Shown piece by piece: positions 40,895 through 48,803 of a DNA stretch of 64,000 bases. Position numbers and translations under genes: made by a program. This stretch comes from Mesorhizobium sp. M1E.F.Ca.ET.045.02.1.1 (GTDB lineage: Bacteria; Pseudomonadota; Alphaproteobacteria; Rhizobiales; Rhizobiaceae). Position 1 is the stretch's first letter. Each line of letters starts with the position of its first letter. The stretch spans positions 4,602,501-4,666,500 of the forward strand of contig NZ_CP034447.1 of NCBI RefSeq assembly GCF_003952485.1, given 5' to 3'. The notes beneath the pieces were generated by a model. It saw only the letters and a program-made list of their open reading frames with translations. It searched no databases and had not been told where the DNA came from.

Positions 40895-41239
40895 ATGAAA
40901 CGCCTGCTCATTCCGACCGTATTTGCATCTCTGCTTTGCGCCGGGAGCGCCAGCGCCCAATTCTACGGCGAGGCGGCCTGCGTGCTGTTCGAGGACATCA
41001 ATTTCCGGGGACGCTCGCTGGAGATGGGGCCTGACGACGCCGTCAATTTCCGCGGCGGCCAGTTCTGGAACGATCGTGTCTCCTCGGTGCTCGTGCGCCG
41101 TGGCTGCACGCTCGTTGCCTATGAGAATTCAGGCAGGCGCGGTCGCTCGATCGAACTCAATCGCAGGGTTCGCGGTTTCGGAGATTCCGGCTGGAACGAC
41201 CGCATCTCGTCGGCCGAGTGCTATTGCGACCAATACTGA
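40895..41239 (+). CDS. secreted beta/gamma-crystallin-like small protein
   Basis: Protein of 114 residues. The signal peptide MKRLLIPTVFASLLCAGSASA is followed by a single domain with crystallin-type Greek-key features: LFEDINFRGRSLEMG, WNDRVSSVLVRRGC and LVAYENSGRRGRSIELN, then WNDRISSAECYC. The two NDR(I/V)SS repeats suggest two motifs. Several cysteines may form disulfides. The RBS AAGGAAG precedes ATG 40895. Calcium binding or envelope protection are possible roles; none is shown. Confidence 0.72.
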   Translation: MKRLLIPTVFASLLCAGSASAQFYGEAACVLFEDINFRGRSLEMGPDDAVNFRGGQFWNDRVSSVLVRRGCTLVAYENSGRRGRSIELNRRVRGFGDSGWNDRISSAECYCDQY

Positions 41240-41316
41240 ACACCGACGTCGTCCCGGATGATCTGCCACAACCGGTCAGTTCAAGTACGCTTGAGGAGGC
41301 TCCCGGTGCGCTGACT

Positions 41317-41330
41317 TGGACCATGGTCCA
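41317..41330. promoter_or_regulatory. perfect palindrome upstream of the second ABC operon
   Basis: TGGACCATGGTCCA is a perfect 14-base palindrome 76 bases before the binding-protein start, followed at once by a further GACCGGTC palindrome. It may be an operator for the transporter. No cognate regulator is identified. Confidence 0.35.
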
Positions 41331-41406
41331 TGACCGGTCCTGCTTCATTGACAAGCCTTTTGCGCTCTGTGAGACAATCTCCTCTCACCAGACAAAAAGG
41401 GGAACC

Positions 41407-42360
41407 ATGATGAACAGGACCAGCATTCTCGCGGTGGCTTTGACGGCGGTCGTCGGGATGTCGGCGCCGGCTGCCGCTGCCACGTCGCTCACCATCGGTA
41501 TCAGCGGATGGACCGGATTTGCGCCGCTGACTTTAGCCAAGCAGGCCGGCCTCTTCGAGAAACATGGGCTCGACGTCACGCTGAAGAAGGTGCCGCAGGC
41601 GAGCCGGCCGCTGGCGATTGCCAGCGGCGATCTGCAATGCGCTGCAACCACTGTCGAGACCTGGATGGTGTGGAACGCCAGCGGCGTCACCACCAAGCAG
41701 ATATTCCAGCTCGACAAGTCCTACGGCGCCGACGGCATCGTCGTGCGCAACAACATCAAGACGGTCGCCGACCTCAAGGGCAAGAACGTCGCGTCGTCTG
41801 CTCCCGGCACGTCGCCCTATTTCCTGCTCGCCTGGGTGCTCAACAAGAACGGCATGTCGACCAAGGACGTGACGGTCGTCAACCTGGAGCCTGACGCGGC
41901 AGCGCAAGCCTTCCTTGCCGGACAGAACGACGCCGCAGTCACCTATGAGCCCTTCATTTCCGCAGTGCGCGACAAGACCGACCAAGGGCATATCCTAGCG
42001 ACCACGCTCGACTATCCGATGGTGCTGGACACCGTCGGCTGCACGCCGGACTTCCTCAAGGCCAATCCCGATGCCGCCAAGGCGCTGGCCGACAGCTATT
42101 TCGACGCGCTCGACATGATCAAGAAGGATCCGCAAAAATCCTACGAGATCATGGGCGCCGACGTGAAGCAGTCGGCCAAGGAGTTCGAGGACTCGGCCAA
42201 GTACCTGAAATGGGCCGACCGGGAAGAGAACAAGCAGTTCTTCACGAAGGACTTCCAGGACTTCTCCAAGACCGCGGCGGAGCTGCTGCTGCAGATGGGC
42301 CTGATCAAGGAAGCGCCGGACGTGACGACGCTCGCCGACACCAGCGCGCTGGCCAACTGA
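41407..42360 (+). CDS. ABC transporter substrate-binding protein, taurine/sulfonate type
   Basis: Periplasmic binding protein of 317 residues. The signal peptide ends at AAAAT, and the mature part begins SLTIGISGWTGFAPLTLAKQ, like SsuA/TauA. Typical interior motifs include GKNVASSAPGTSPYF and AAVTYEPFISAV. AGGGGA precedes ATG 41407; a second ATG follows at once. A hairpin after it may keep its mRNA in excess over the permease genes. The ligand is unknown. The neighbouring GbdR-like gene raises the chance of a methylated amine or betaine, though the family usually binds sulfonates or related anions. Confidence 0.85.
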   Translation: MMNRTSILAVALTAVVGMSAPAAAATSLTIGISGWTGFAPLTLAKQAGLFEKHGLDVTLKKVPQASRPLAIASGDLQCAATTVETWMVWNASGVTTKQIFQLDKSYGADGIVVRNNIKTVADLKGKNVASSAPGTSPYFLLAWVLNKNGMSTKDVTVVNLEPDAAAQAFLAGQNDAAVTYEPFISAVRDKTDQGHILATTLDYPMVLDTVGCTPDFLKANPDAAKALADSYFDALDMIKKDPQKSYEIMGADVKQSAKEFEDSAKYLKWADREENKQFFTKDFQDFSKTAAELLLQMGLIKEAPDVTTLADTSALAN

Positions 42361-42376
42361 TCGCGCATCCCTCGAT

Positions 42377-42402
42377 CGACGGCGGCGACAAGCCGCCGTT
42401 CC
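42377..42402 (+). terminator. intra-operon hairpin after the binding-protein gene
   Basis: ACGGCGGC and GCCGCCGT pair around a five-base loop and are followed by TCCTTCTCCTT. This is a weak terminator or RNase barrier that would raise binding-protein output relative to the permease and ATPase. Confidence 0.6.
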
Positions 42403-42410
42403 TTCTCCTT

Positions 42411-42517
42411 AAAGCGCGTCGCGATCTTTCAGATTCGCTCCCTGCGCTTTAGGTTTCTTGATTTTACGCATGTCTTTGTCCCGAAACCGGTTCCCGCTTT
42501 CGGGAGACATGCTTTAA
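42411..42517. repeat. rhizobial intergenic palindromic element
   Basis: Two dyads: AAAGCGCGTCGCG around to TGCGCTTT, then GCATGTCTTTGTCCCGAAAC paired with TTTCGGGAGACATGC at the end (42468-42512). The second dyad recurs in variant form at 48611-48654. It is non-coding and lies between the binding protein and the permease. Confidence 0.65.
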
Positions 42518-42529
42518 GGACAGTGCCTG

Positions 42530-43306
42530 ATGCTGCGTCCCTTGCATCCCGTTCCGCCGGGCACCCGAACCGTGCTCGGCATCGCCTTCTTTGTGCTCTT
42601 CGTGGCGTTCTGGGCGTGGATCACGCTGGGCGGCCATGTGAACCGGATCTTTCTCGCCGATCCGCCGTCGATGCTTGGCGACGGTTGGCGGCTTTTGGTC
42701 GAGGACCGCTTCTGGCTCGACATCCTGATCACCATCTGGCGCGTCTTCGGCGGCTTCGTGCTGGCTTCGATCGTCGCGGTGCCGATCGGCATCGCGATGG
42801 GCGCCTGGAAGCCGATCGAGGCGTTCCTCGAGCCGTTTGTGTCCTTCGCCCGCTACCTGCCGGCTTCGGCGTTCATCCCGCTGCTCATCCTGTGGGCCGG
42901 CATCGGTGAACTGGAGAAGCTCCTGGTGATCTTCGTCGGCTCGGTGTTCCAGATCATCCTGATCGTCGCGGTCAAGGTCGGCAGCACCAGGCGAGACCTG
43001 GTCGAGGCGGCCTACACGCTGGGGGCAACCGACAACGGCATCGTCAAACGGGTGATCATGCCGGCCAATGCGCCGGAAATCGCCGAGACGCTGCGGCTGG
43101 TGCTCGGCTGGGCGTGGACCTATGTCATTGTCGCCGAGCTGATCGGCTCGTCATCCGGCATCGGTTACATGATCATCAACAGCCAGTCGCGGCTGGCGAC
43201 AGGGCAGATCATCTTCGGCATCATCGTGATCGGGTTGATCGGACTGTTGTCCGACTTCGCCTTCAAGGCGCTCAATCGCTGGCTCTATCCGTGGAGCCTG
43301 GCGTGA
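42530..43306 (+). CDS. ABC transporter permease (SsuC/TauC-like)
   Basis: Inner-membrane permease of 258 residues with about six helices (VLGIAFFVLFVAFWAWITLG first) and an EAA loop at VEAAYTLGATDNGIVKRVIMPA. It overlaps the ATPase start by four bases (GTGA). It forms one importer with the binding protein and ATPase. Confidence 0.88.
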   Translation: MLRPLHPVPPGTRTVLGIAFFVLFVAFWAWITLGGHVNRIFLADPPSMLGDGWRLLVEDRFWLDILITIWRVFGGFVLASIVAVPIGIAMGAWKPIEAFLEPFVSFARYLPASAFIPLLILWAGIGELEKLLVIFVGSVFQIILIVAVKVGSTRRDLVEAAYTLGATDNGIVKRVIMPANAPEIAETLRLVLGWAWTYVIVAELIGSSSGIGYMIINSQSRLATGQIIFGIIVIGLIGLLSDFAFKALNRWLYPWSLA

Positions 43307-44109
43307 GCAAGCTTCTCATCGAAGGCGTTTCGCGAACCTTCGCCGGGGTGCGTGGCGGCAATCCGGTGCAGGCTTTGCAGCCCGTCGACCTTTCGGTTGC
43401 GGCCAATGATTTCATCACCATCCTCGGCCCGTCCGGCTGCGGGAAATCGACGTTGCTCCGCATCGTGGCCGGGCTGGAGGCGCCGAGCACCGGCCATGTG
43501 CTGCTCGACGGCAAGGCCGTCACCAGGCCCGGCCCGGATCGCGGCATGGTCTTTCAGTCCTATACGCTGTTTCCCTGGCTGACGGTTGCCGAAAACATTG
43601 CCTTCGGCTTACGCGAGCGGGGCATGCCGGAACGCGAACGCAACGAGATCGTCGCCTCCTATGTCGACCTCGTCGGTCTGAAGGGGTTCGAAAACCATTG
43701 GCCGAAGCAGCTTTCGGGCGGCATGCAGCAGCGCACGGCGATCGCGCGCGCGCTGGCCAACGACCCGGCGATCCTGTTGCTCGACGAGCCGTTCGGCGCG
43801 CTGGACAACCAGACGCGCGGTCTGATGCAGGAATTGCTGCTCGGCATCTGGGAGCGGCGCAAGAAGACGGTGCTGTTCGTCACCCACGATATCGAGGAGG
43901 CAATCTTCATGGCTTCGCGGGTGGTCGTGATGAGCGCGCGGCCTGGCCGCATCAAATCGGACGTGCCGGTCGACCTGCCGCATCCGCGCCACTACACGCT
44001 GAAGACCAGCCCGGAATTTTCCACGCTGAAAGCGCAACTCACCGAGGACATCCGCATCGAGGCGATGCGGACTGCGCAGACGCAGTCCGCCCAGGCAGCC
44101 GCCACCTGA
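43303..44109 (+). CDS. ABC transporter ATP-binding protein (SsuB/TauB-like)
   Basis: ATPase of 268 residues. Walker A GPSGCGKST is at 42-50, the Q-loop in MVFQSYTLFPW, signature LSGGM at 137-141, Walker B ILLLDE at 157-162 and switch histidine in VTHDIEEA. The start is GTG 43303, within the permease stop. The C-terminus ends close to the convergent AraC-type regulator with five bases between them. Confidence 0.9.
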   Translation: MSKLLIEGVSRTFAGVRGGNPVQALQPVDLSVAANDFITILGPSGCGKSTLLRIVAGLEAPSTGHVLLDGKAVTRPGPDRGMVFQSYTLFPWLTVAENIAFGLRERGMPERERNEIVASYVDLVGLKGFENHWPKQLSGGMQQRTAIARALANDPAILLLDEPFGALDNQTRGLMQELLLGIWERRKKTVLFVTHDIEEAIFMASRVVVMSARPGRIKSDVPVDLPHPRHYTLKTSPEFSTLKAQLTEDIRIEAMRTAQTQSAQAAAT

Positions 44110-44114
44110 CTGGT

Positions 44115-45116
44115 TCAGGCGGCCAGCAACTGCTTGCGGTCGACGCGCTCCTGCTGCGGCGAGCGGGCATAGAGCTCGCGGTAGCATTTGGAGAAGTGCG
44201 AGGCCGAGACGAAGCCGCAGGCCACGGCCACCTCGACCACAGGCATCGACGACTGGATGAGCAGATGCCTGGCGCGGTCGAGCCGGATCTCGAGATAATA
44301 GCGGGCGGGGGATCGGCCCATCTCGGTGCGGAACAGACGCTCGATCTGCCGGCGCGACAGATCGACGTGATCGGCGATCTCGATCAGCGACAGCGGCTCG
44401 GCGAGATTCGCCTCCATCAATTCGATGATGGTCAGCACCTTGGAGTTCTGGACGCCCAGACGCGCCCGCAGCGGCAGGCGCTGGCGATCGGTCGGGCTGC
44501 GCACGCGGTCGGTCAGCACCTGCTCGCAGACACGGTTGACGAGGCTTTCGTCGAAGTCGTCGCCGATCAGCTTCAACATCATGTCGAGCGCGGCGGTGCC
44601 GCCGGCGCAGGTATAGACGTTCTGGTCGACCTCGAAGAGGTCGGCAAAGACATTGGCCTTGGGGAAGGCCTCCGAGAAGCCCGGCAGGTTCTCCCAGTGG
44701 ATAGCGCAGCGTTTGTTGGACAAAAGCCCGGCAGCAGCCAGGATATGCGCGCCAGTGCACAGCCCGCCGACGGCGACGCCGCGATTGTATTCCTCGCGCA
44801 GCCAGGCGAAGGCCGACTTGTTGTGGTAGCGCTCGACATTGATGCCGCTGCAGACGATCGCCATGTTCGGCCTGTCTGGCCCGGCCATCTTCTTGCGCTC
44901 TTCCTCGAGCGAGGTGTTGACGGCGCATTCGACGCCGTTCGAGGCGCGCACCGGCTTGCCGTCGATGCTGGCCAGGCGCCAGCTATAGGCATCGTAGCCG
45001 AGCATCCGGTTGGCCGAGCGCAACGGGTCGAGCGCCGTCGCGAAGGCGATCATGGTGAAGTCGGGGACGAGGAAGAATACAAACGATCTCTTGATCGGGA
45101 GCTTTACGGCATTCAC
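44115..45116 (-). CDS. GlxA/GbdR-type AraC-family transcriptional regulator
   Basis: Regulator of 333 residues. The N-terminal DJ-1/PfpI-like (GATase1) sensor starts FFLVPDFTMIAFATALDPLRSANRM and has GGLCTGAHILAAAGLL. A C-terminal AraC HTH pair (LSLIEIADHVDLSRRQIERLFRTEMGRSP and VVEVAVACGFVSASHFSKCYRE) follows. This architecture is that of GbdR, the glycine-betaine/dimethylglycine regulator of Pseudomonas. The GTG at 45116 with GAGG six bases upstream is chosen because it aligns with that family; the frame is open to 45194. Context with sox, FAD-GcvT and corrinoid genes supports control of betaine catabolism. Confidence 0.78.
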   Translation of the reverse strand: MNAVKLPIKRSFVFFLVPDFTMIAFATALDPLRSANRMLGYDAYSWRLASIDGKPVRASNGVECAVNTSLEEERKKMAGPDRPNMAIVCSGINVERYHNKSAFAWLREEYNRGVAVGGLCTGAHILAAAGLLSNKRCAIHWENLPGFSEAFPKANVFADLFEVDQNVYTCAGGTAALDMMLKLIGDDFDESLVNRVCEQVLTDRVRSPTDRQRLPLRARLGVQNSKVLTIIELMEANLAEPLSLIEIADHVDLSRRQIERLFRTEMGRSPARYYLEIRLDRARHLLIQSSMPVVEVAVACGFVSASHFSKCYRELYARSPQQERVDRKQLLAA

Positions 45117-45148
45117 GGGAGACCTCACGCGGCCATGACGCGAACAGA

Positions 45149-45172
45149 ATGTCGCTAATAGCATAGCGACAT
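45149..45172. promoter_or_regulatory. dyad upstream of the AraC regulator (1)
   Basis: ATGTCGCT-N8-AGCGACAT is a perfect inverted repeat 33 bases before the predicted start, containing the TGTCGC core seen in other promoters of the window. It is a likely autoregulatory site. Confidence 0.5.
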
Positions 45173-45221
45173 CAGGAAAAAGCATTCTTGTCAATCGGGT
45201 AGGCGGCTAAGTGAAGATTAA

Positions 45222-45243
45222 ATTTGCGACACGGGTCGCAAAT
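45222..45243. promoter_or_regulatory. dyad upstream of the AraC regulator (2)
   Basis: ATTTGCGAC-N4-GTCGCAAAT is a perfect 22-base inverted repeat. Both arms carry the GTCGCAAA word that also stands before the third FAD-GcvT gene, the MTHFR operon and the mttB/corrinoid pair. Confidence 0.55.
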
Positions 45244-45307
45244 GGGCAATCGCCGATGGCGCGAGCCTGGAGATACCACCTCAGGTATCCAACGAACCGC
45301 GCCGTCA

Positions 45308-45344
45308 AAATGAAAACGCCGCCTTGGCGAGGCCCGGCGGCGTT
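45308..45344 (-). terminator. Rho-independent terminator of the 44-residue gene
   Basis: On the minus strand AACGCCGCC and GGCGGCGTT pair around a 12-base loop and are followed by TTCATTTT. It stands 48 bases after the stop at 45392. Confidence 0.75.
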
Positions 45345-45391
45345 GTGATCAAGTCGGGTAACGGCGCGCGGCCGTCCCGTCGAACGAGTGC

Positions 45392-45526
45392 TCAGGCAAC
45401 GAAGCCGAGGCGGGCAGCGGCCATAGCGCCGGTCTGGCCGGGCATGGTCTTGGCAAGACGCTGACGCTCGAGAGCGGTCGTCAGGTTCATTTCGCGGCGG
45501 GTGAACAGGCGGGCAAAGAGCTTCAT
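45392..45526 (-). CDS. micro-protein of 44 residues
   Basis: MKLFARLFTRREMNLTTALERQRL is the N-terminal half, amphipathic and basic; the rest is Ala/Gly-rich and ends ARLGFVA. GGAG lies six bases before the ATG at 45526; two further ATGs sit between, the same crowded start context as the DUF1127 genes nearby. It has its own terminator and an upstream TGTCGCAA motif. No family is recognised; it is possibly a diverged member of the DUF1127-like group. Confidence 0.6.
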   Translation of the reverse strand: MKLFARLFTRREMNLTTALERQRLAKTMPGQTGAMAAARLGFVA

Positions 45527-45629
45527 CATCATCTCCATTTGGTTGCTCAGACGGGTCGCCTTCGCTTGATGGAGTGGGGCAGCTCGTTTTTGCTGAGAGG
45601 TGATATAGGCTTGGTTCAGCAAAAACTAA

Positions 45630-45679
45630 ATCGCAAAAACGAAGCGCTTGATATGAAAAGCGACATGGATTGCGACATA
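45630..45679. promoter_or_regulatory. GCGACAT direct repeats upstream of the micro-protein
   Basis: ATCGCAAAAA at about 45630, then GCGACAT at 45660 and TGCGACAT at 45671. The second is ATGTCGCA on the other strand, the motif shared with the AraC regulator. The remainder of 45527-45805, AT-rich, holds no gene; a TTTGGGCA-AAC-TGCCCGAAA dyad follows at about 45680. Confidence 0.4.
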
Positions 45680-45805
45680 TTTGGGCAAACTGCCCGAAAT
45701 TTACGATTGTTTACAAGGCATTAAGTAGAACGGCGCCGTGTTATGCGAGTGGTTCATATGCGTCATGCAGCGGCCGCATGGCTGGAAAATTCGTTTGAGT
45801 GCAAA

Positions 45806-45840
45806 CAAAAAGGCCTGCCGGGCTGATGCGGCAGGCCTTC
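45806..45840 (-). terminator. Rho-independent terminator of the DUF1127 gene
   Basis: On the minus strand GGCCTGCCG and CGGCAGGCC form a nine-pair stem followed by TTTTTG, 20 bases after the stop at 45861. Confidence 0.85.
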
Positions 45841-45860
45841 AGCACTGAATGCACACTTTG

Positions 45861-46046
45861 TTACTTCGCTCCGGCCCAGGTTCCGACGCCGAGGCGCACA
45901 CCGGTTTTGGCATCGGCGGCTTCCGGCCAGCCGATATCCTTCTGCAGCTCGATCGGCAGCGAATGGATTGCGCGTTCGGTCTGGTAGCGGGCGCGGGCGG
46001 CGCTGAATTCGGTCGCGAGCCGACCGATAGACGACAGGATAGACAT
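45861..46046 (-). CDS. DUF1127-family small protein (1)
   Basis: Protein of 61 residues. The DUF1127 core is ARARYQTERAIHSLPIELQKDIGWPE, ending in the characteristic DIGW. The start is ATG 46046 (MSILSSIG), seven bases after AGGAG; another ATG stands between. DUF1127 proteins in Alphaproteobacteria are stress- and metabolism-linked, and some act in RNA turnover. It diverges from the LysR gene. Confidence 0.8.
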   Translation of the reverse strand: MSILSSIGRLATEFSAARARYQTERAIHSLPIELQKDIGWPEAADAKTGVRLGVGTWAGAK

Positions 46047-46215
46047 TTTCATTCTCCTCGATTCGGGCAGGGAGGCACCCGGCAATGCGTTACGTCAGGT
46101 CTGCTTCAGCTTCATTTCATGTCGATTGCAGGTCCGTGTCGGGGTTGTTTCATGGCTGCTTTTGGCAGCATCCTGCATCGATCGAGTTGACTATGCGCCT
46201 GAAGTGATGTTCAAT

Positions 46216-46239
46216 CAAACGAAATGGGATGATCGTTTG
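46216..46239. promoter_or_regulatory. likely LysR-type binding site
   Basis: CAAACGA-N10-TCGTTTG lies in the divergent region between the DUF1127 and LysR genes, 28 bases before the LysR start. Inverted repeats in this position are usual for LysR autoregulation. Confidence 0.45.
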
Positions 46240-46266
46240 CATCAGAAAAATTGAAGGTAAGCTCCG

Positions 46267-47166
46267 ATGAACGCCCCGCTCAACCATCCTCTGCCGCTGC
46301 TCGATCTCGATGTGCTGCGCACCTTCGTGGCGATCGCAGAGACCGGCAGCTTCACCACCGCCGCCAATGCGGTGTTCCGCACGCCCTCGGCCGTCTCCAT
46401 GCAGATCAAGAAGCTGGAAGACATTCTCGGCCGCTCCGTCTTCGCGCGCGACGCGCGTTCGGTGACGCTGACCACGGATGGCGAGATGCTGCTCGGCTAT
46501 GCCCGGCGGCTTCTGTCGATCAACCGCGAGGTGGTGTCGAAGTTCATCATTCCCGACATCGTGGGCGTGGTGCGGCTCGGCTCCCCGGATGATTATGGCG
46601 AGCGCGTGCTGCCGCATGTCTTGAAGCGCTTCGCGCAGTCGCATCCGTCGATCGCCGTCGACGTCACCATCGATCAGAGCAGCAATCTGCGCCGCCGCAT
46701 GGACGACCGGGCGCTCGACATCACGCTGCTCACCAATTCCTACAAGACCAGCGCGCTCGGCGCCGAGGTGCTTTTGACCGAGCCGATCGTCTGGGCGGGC
46801 GCCAAGGGTGGCTGCGCGCATCTGCGCGAACCGCTGCCGGTGTCGCTGTGGGAAGAGGGCTGCGCCTGGCGGGCCGGCGCCCTGGAAGCGCTCGGGCGCG
46901 AGGGCCGCAACTACCGCGTCGCCTATATGAGCGCCCACACGGCCGGCCAGCGCGCCGCGATCATGGCCGACCTCGCCGTGGCGCCACTGCCAAAATCCTT
47001 CCTCGGCGACGATATGGTCGAGCTGGGCCAGAAGGACGGCATGCCAGATATCGGCACCTACAATCTCGCCATGGTGGTGGCGCCCGACGCCAGCGCGCCG
47101 GTGAAGGCCGTTGCCGATCACATCCGCGCGACGTTCGAACTGTTCCGCGAAACCGGCAGGTTCTGA
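46267..47166 (+). CDS. LysR-family transcriptional regulator
   Basis: Regulator of 299 residues. The HTH is at about 13-72 (LLDLDVLRTFVAIAETGSF then PSAVSMQIKKLEDILGRSVF), followed by a LysR substrate-binding domain starting VVRLGSPDDYGERVLP. The ATG at 46267 follows GAAGGTAAG. It ends one base before the convergent hydrolase. Its target is unknown; the divergent DUF1127 gene is a candidate. Confidence 0.88.
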   Translation: MNAPLNHPLPLLDLDVLRTFVAIAETGSFTTAANAVFRTPSAVSMQIKKLEDILGRSVFARDARSVTLTTDGEMLLGYARRLLSINREVVSKFIIPDIVGVVRLGSPDDYGERVLPHVLKRFAQSHPSIAVDVTIDQSSNLRRRMDDRALDITLLTNSYKTSALGAEVLLTEPIVWAGAKGGCAHLREPLPVSLWEEGCAWRAGALEALGREGRNYRVAYMSAHTAGQRAAIMADLAVAPLPKSFLGDDMVELGQKDGMPDIGTYNLAMVVAPDASAPVKAVADHIRATFELFRETGRF

Positions 47167-47167
47167 G

Positions 47168-48133
47168 CTATTCGGCCGCCGGCGCAGGCCGCGCCGCGTA
47201 GGCAGTTCCGGTCAGGCGCGGTGCGCGGGCGCGCTGCGGTGTCGGTTCGCCGGTGAGGAAGTCGACGATGCTGTCGCGCGCGCGTCGCGCCTCCGGCATC
47301 TCGATCAGCGGCCAGACATGGAACATGCCTTCCTCATAGACCACGTCGACCTCGACGCCTGCGGCGCGCGCCCGTTCGGCGAAGATCAGATTATCGGGGC
47401 TGAGCAGGTCATGCGAGCCGGTGAGCAGCAGCGTCTTCGGCAGCACCGAGAGATCGCCATAGAGCGGGCTGATGCGCCAGTCGGAGCGGTCGATGCCGGC
47501 GCTGTAGAGCCGGATCGCCTCGAGCCCGCCGGAAATGCCGAGCCACGGATCGCGGCGCTCCGCCTCGAACACCTCCGGATTGGACAGCGACATATCGAGG
47601 CCGGGCGAGATCAGCACGTGGCGCGATGGTGCTGGGAGGCCTTTCTCGGCGCCCATCATGGTGAGCACCACGGCCATGTTGCCGCCGGCGGAATCGCCCA
47701 TGAAGACGATATCCCCGGCATCGGTCTCTTCGAGCATGCGCCGATAGACGTCGCCCACCATGCCGAACATGTCATGGAAGTTGTGCTCCGGCGCGATCGG
47801 ATAGATCGGCACGGTGACGCCGAAGCCCAGCCGCTCCGCCATCTCGGCAATCAGCACCCAGTGATAGGATGTCATCTGAAAGACGAAGGCGCCGCCATGC
47901 AGATAAAGGATGCGCCGGCTTTCGCCGGCCGTCGGCGCGATCTCATAAACGGGAAAACCACCGACACTGGTCTCGGCGATGTCGAGCCGCGCTTTCAGCA
48001 AGGCGGGCGGATGATAGTCTTCGGTCTTGCGGGCGTAGGCAATCCAGCGCTGCAGATTCTCGGGACTGGAAAAGGCCTTCTTGCGGCTGTGCCTAAGAAT
48101 GAACGAGACGACGTGGCTTTTCAAACTAGGCAT
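47168..48133 (-). CDS. alpha/beta hydrolase, hormone-sensitive-lipase family
   Basis: Esterase-like protein of 321 residues. LYLHGGAFVF is the oxyanion-hole HGG motif, GDSAGGN the nucleophile elbow, TGSHDLLSPDN the acid region and MFHVWPL the catalytic histidine. The start ATG 48133 (MPSLKSHV) is chosen as the family usually begins near it, but no clear RBS is seen and the frame is open to 48232. It probably hydrolyses short acyl esters. Bases 48134-48379 show nothing recognisable. Confidence 0.8.
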   Translation of the reverse strand: MPSLKSHVVSFILRHSRKKAFSSPENLQRWIAYARKTEDYHPPALLKARLDIAETSVGGFPVYEIAPTAGESRRILYLHGGAFVFQMTSYHWVLIAEMAERLGFGVTVPIYPIAPEHNFHDMFGMVGDVYRRMLEETDAGDIVFMGDSAGGNMAVVLTMMGAEKGLPAPSRHVLISPGLDMSLSNPEVFEAERRDPWLGISGGLEAIRLYSAGIDRSDWRISPLYGDLSVLPKTLLLTGSHDLLSPDNLIFAERARAAGVEVDVVYEEGMFHVWPLIEMPEARRARDSIVDFLTGEPTPQRARAPRLTGTAYAARPAPAAE

Positions 48134-48379
48134 GCGGATACACGGACTTCGGCAGAGCCGACTAAGAGAATTCTCCCCACTATCCGAAGATTGGATCTCA
48201 GCTAAAAATGTCAAGGTTCGCCGGGCGCACATCGACGTGATGCGACGCCCTGATTCGATAGCAGGCGCGTCACCGACGCCCCGGCAGCAGCGCGGCGCGC
48301 AGCTTGTTGTCGCCGGTCGCCGAGGCCGCTTGCCGGCCCCGGCGTTTGCCGAGCAGCTTGCATTTGTCGGCGAAGGTCA

Positions 48380-48565
48380 TCAGCGCGGCGTGCCAAGCAG
48401 CAGCTTGTGAAGAGCCGCCTGCGGGTCGCTCGGCGGCGAGGCCGGCCAGCCAATATCCTTCCGGGCATGCGCCGGCAGGTCGTCGAGCGCGCGGATCGCC
48501 TTGTTCCGTGCATGGGCCTGCCTGATGGTAACGCCAAAGCGGCTGAGGTTATCGAACATCGACAT
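48380..48565 (-). CDS. DUF1127-family small protein (2)
   Basis: Protein of 61 residues with the core HARNKAIRALDDLPAHARKDIGW. GGGAG is six bases before ATG 48565, with an extra ATGAAA between, the same start arrangement as the first DUF1127 gene. The rest of the longer open frame (to 48865) is non-coding. Confidence 0.78.
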   Translation of the reverse strand: MSMFDNLSRFGVTIRQAHARNKAIRALDDLPAHARKDIGWPASPPSDPQAALHKLLLGTPR

Positions 48566-48610
48566 TTTCATCTCCCTTTGAAGAGCGGCGGCCGACAACT
48601 CATTTTTGCT

Positions 48611-48654
48611 GCATGTCCTTTCCCAAAACCGCTGAGCACTTTTGGGCGACATGC
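48611..48654. repeat. rhizobial intergenic palindromic element
   Basis: GCATGTCCTTTCCCAAAACC at the left pairs with TTTTGGGCGACATGC at the right around GCTGAGCAC. It is a variant of the element at 42468-42512. Confidence 0.65.
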
Positions 48655-48803
48655 ACGATCCCGGCCACCGTTCGATGGCCGCTGAATGCGCCAGGCATGT
48701 ATCGAAAGGATTTCGCAAAAGCAGCGTTTCGGTTTCCGGATCGGGCGGATCCGGAAACATTTGCATGCAAATGAAATCGAAGGCGTACCGGTAAGAAGCA
48801 GGC

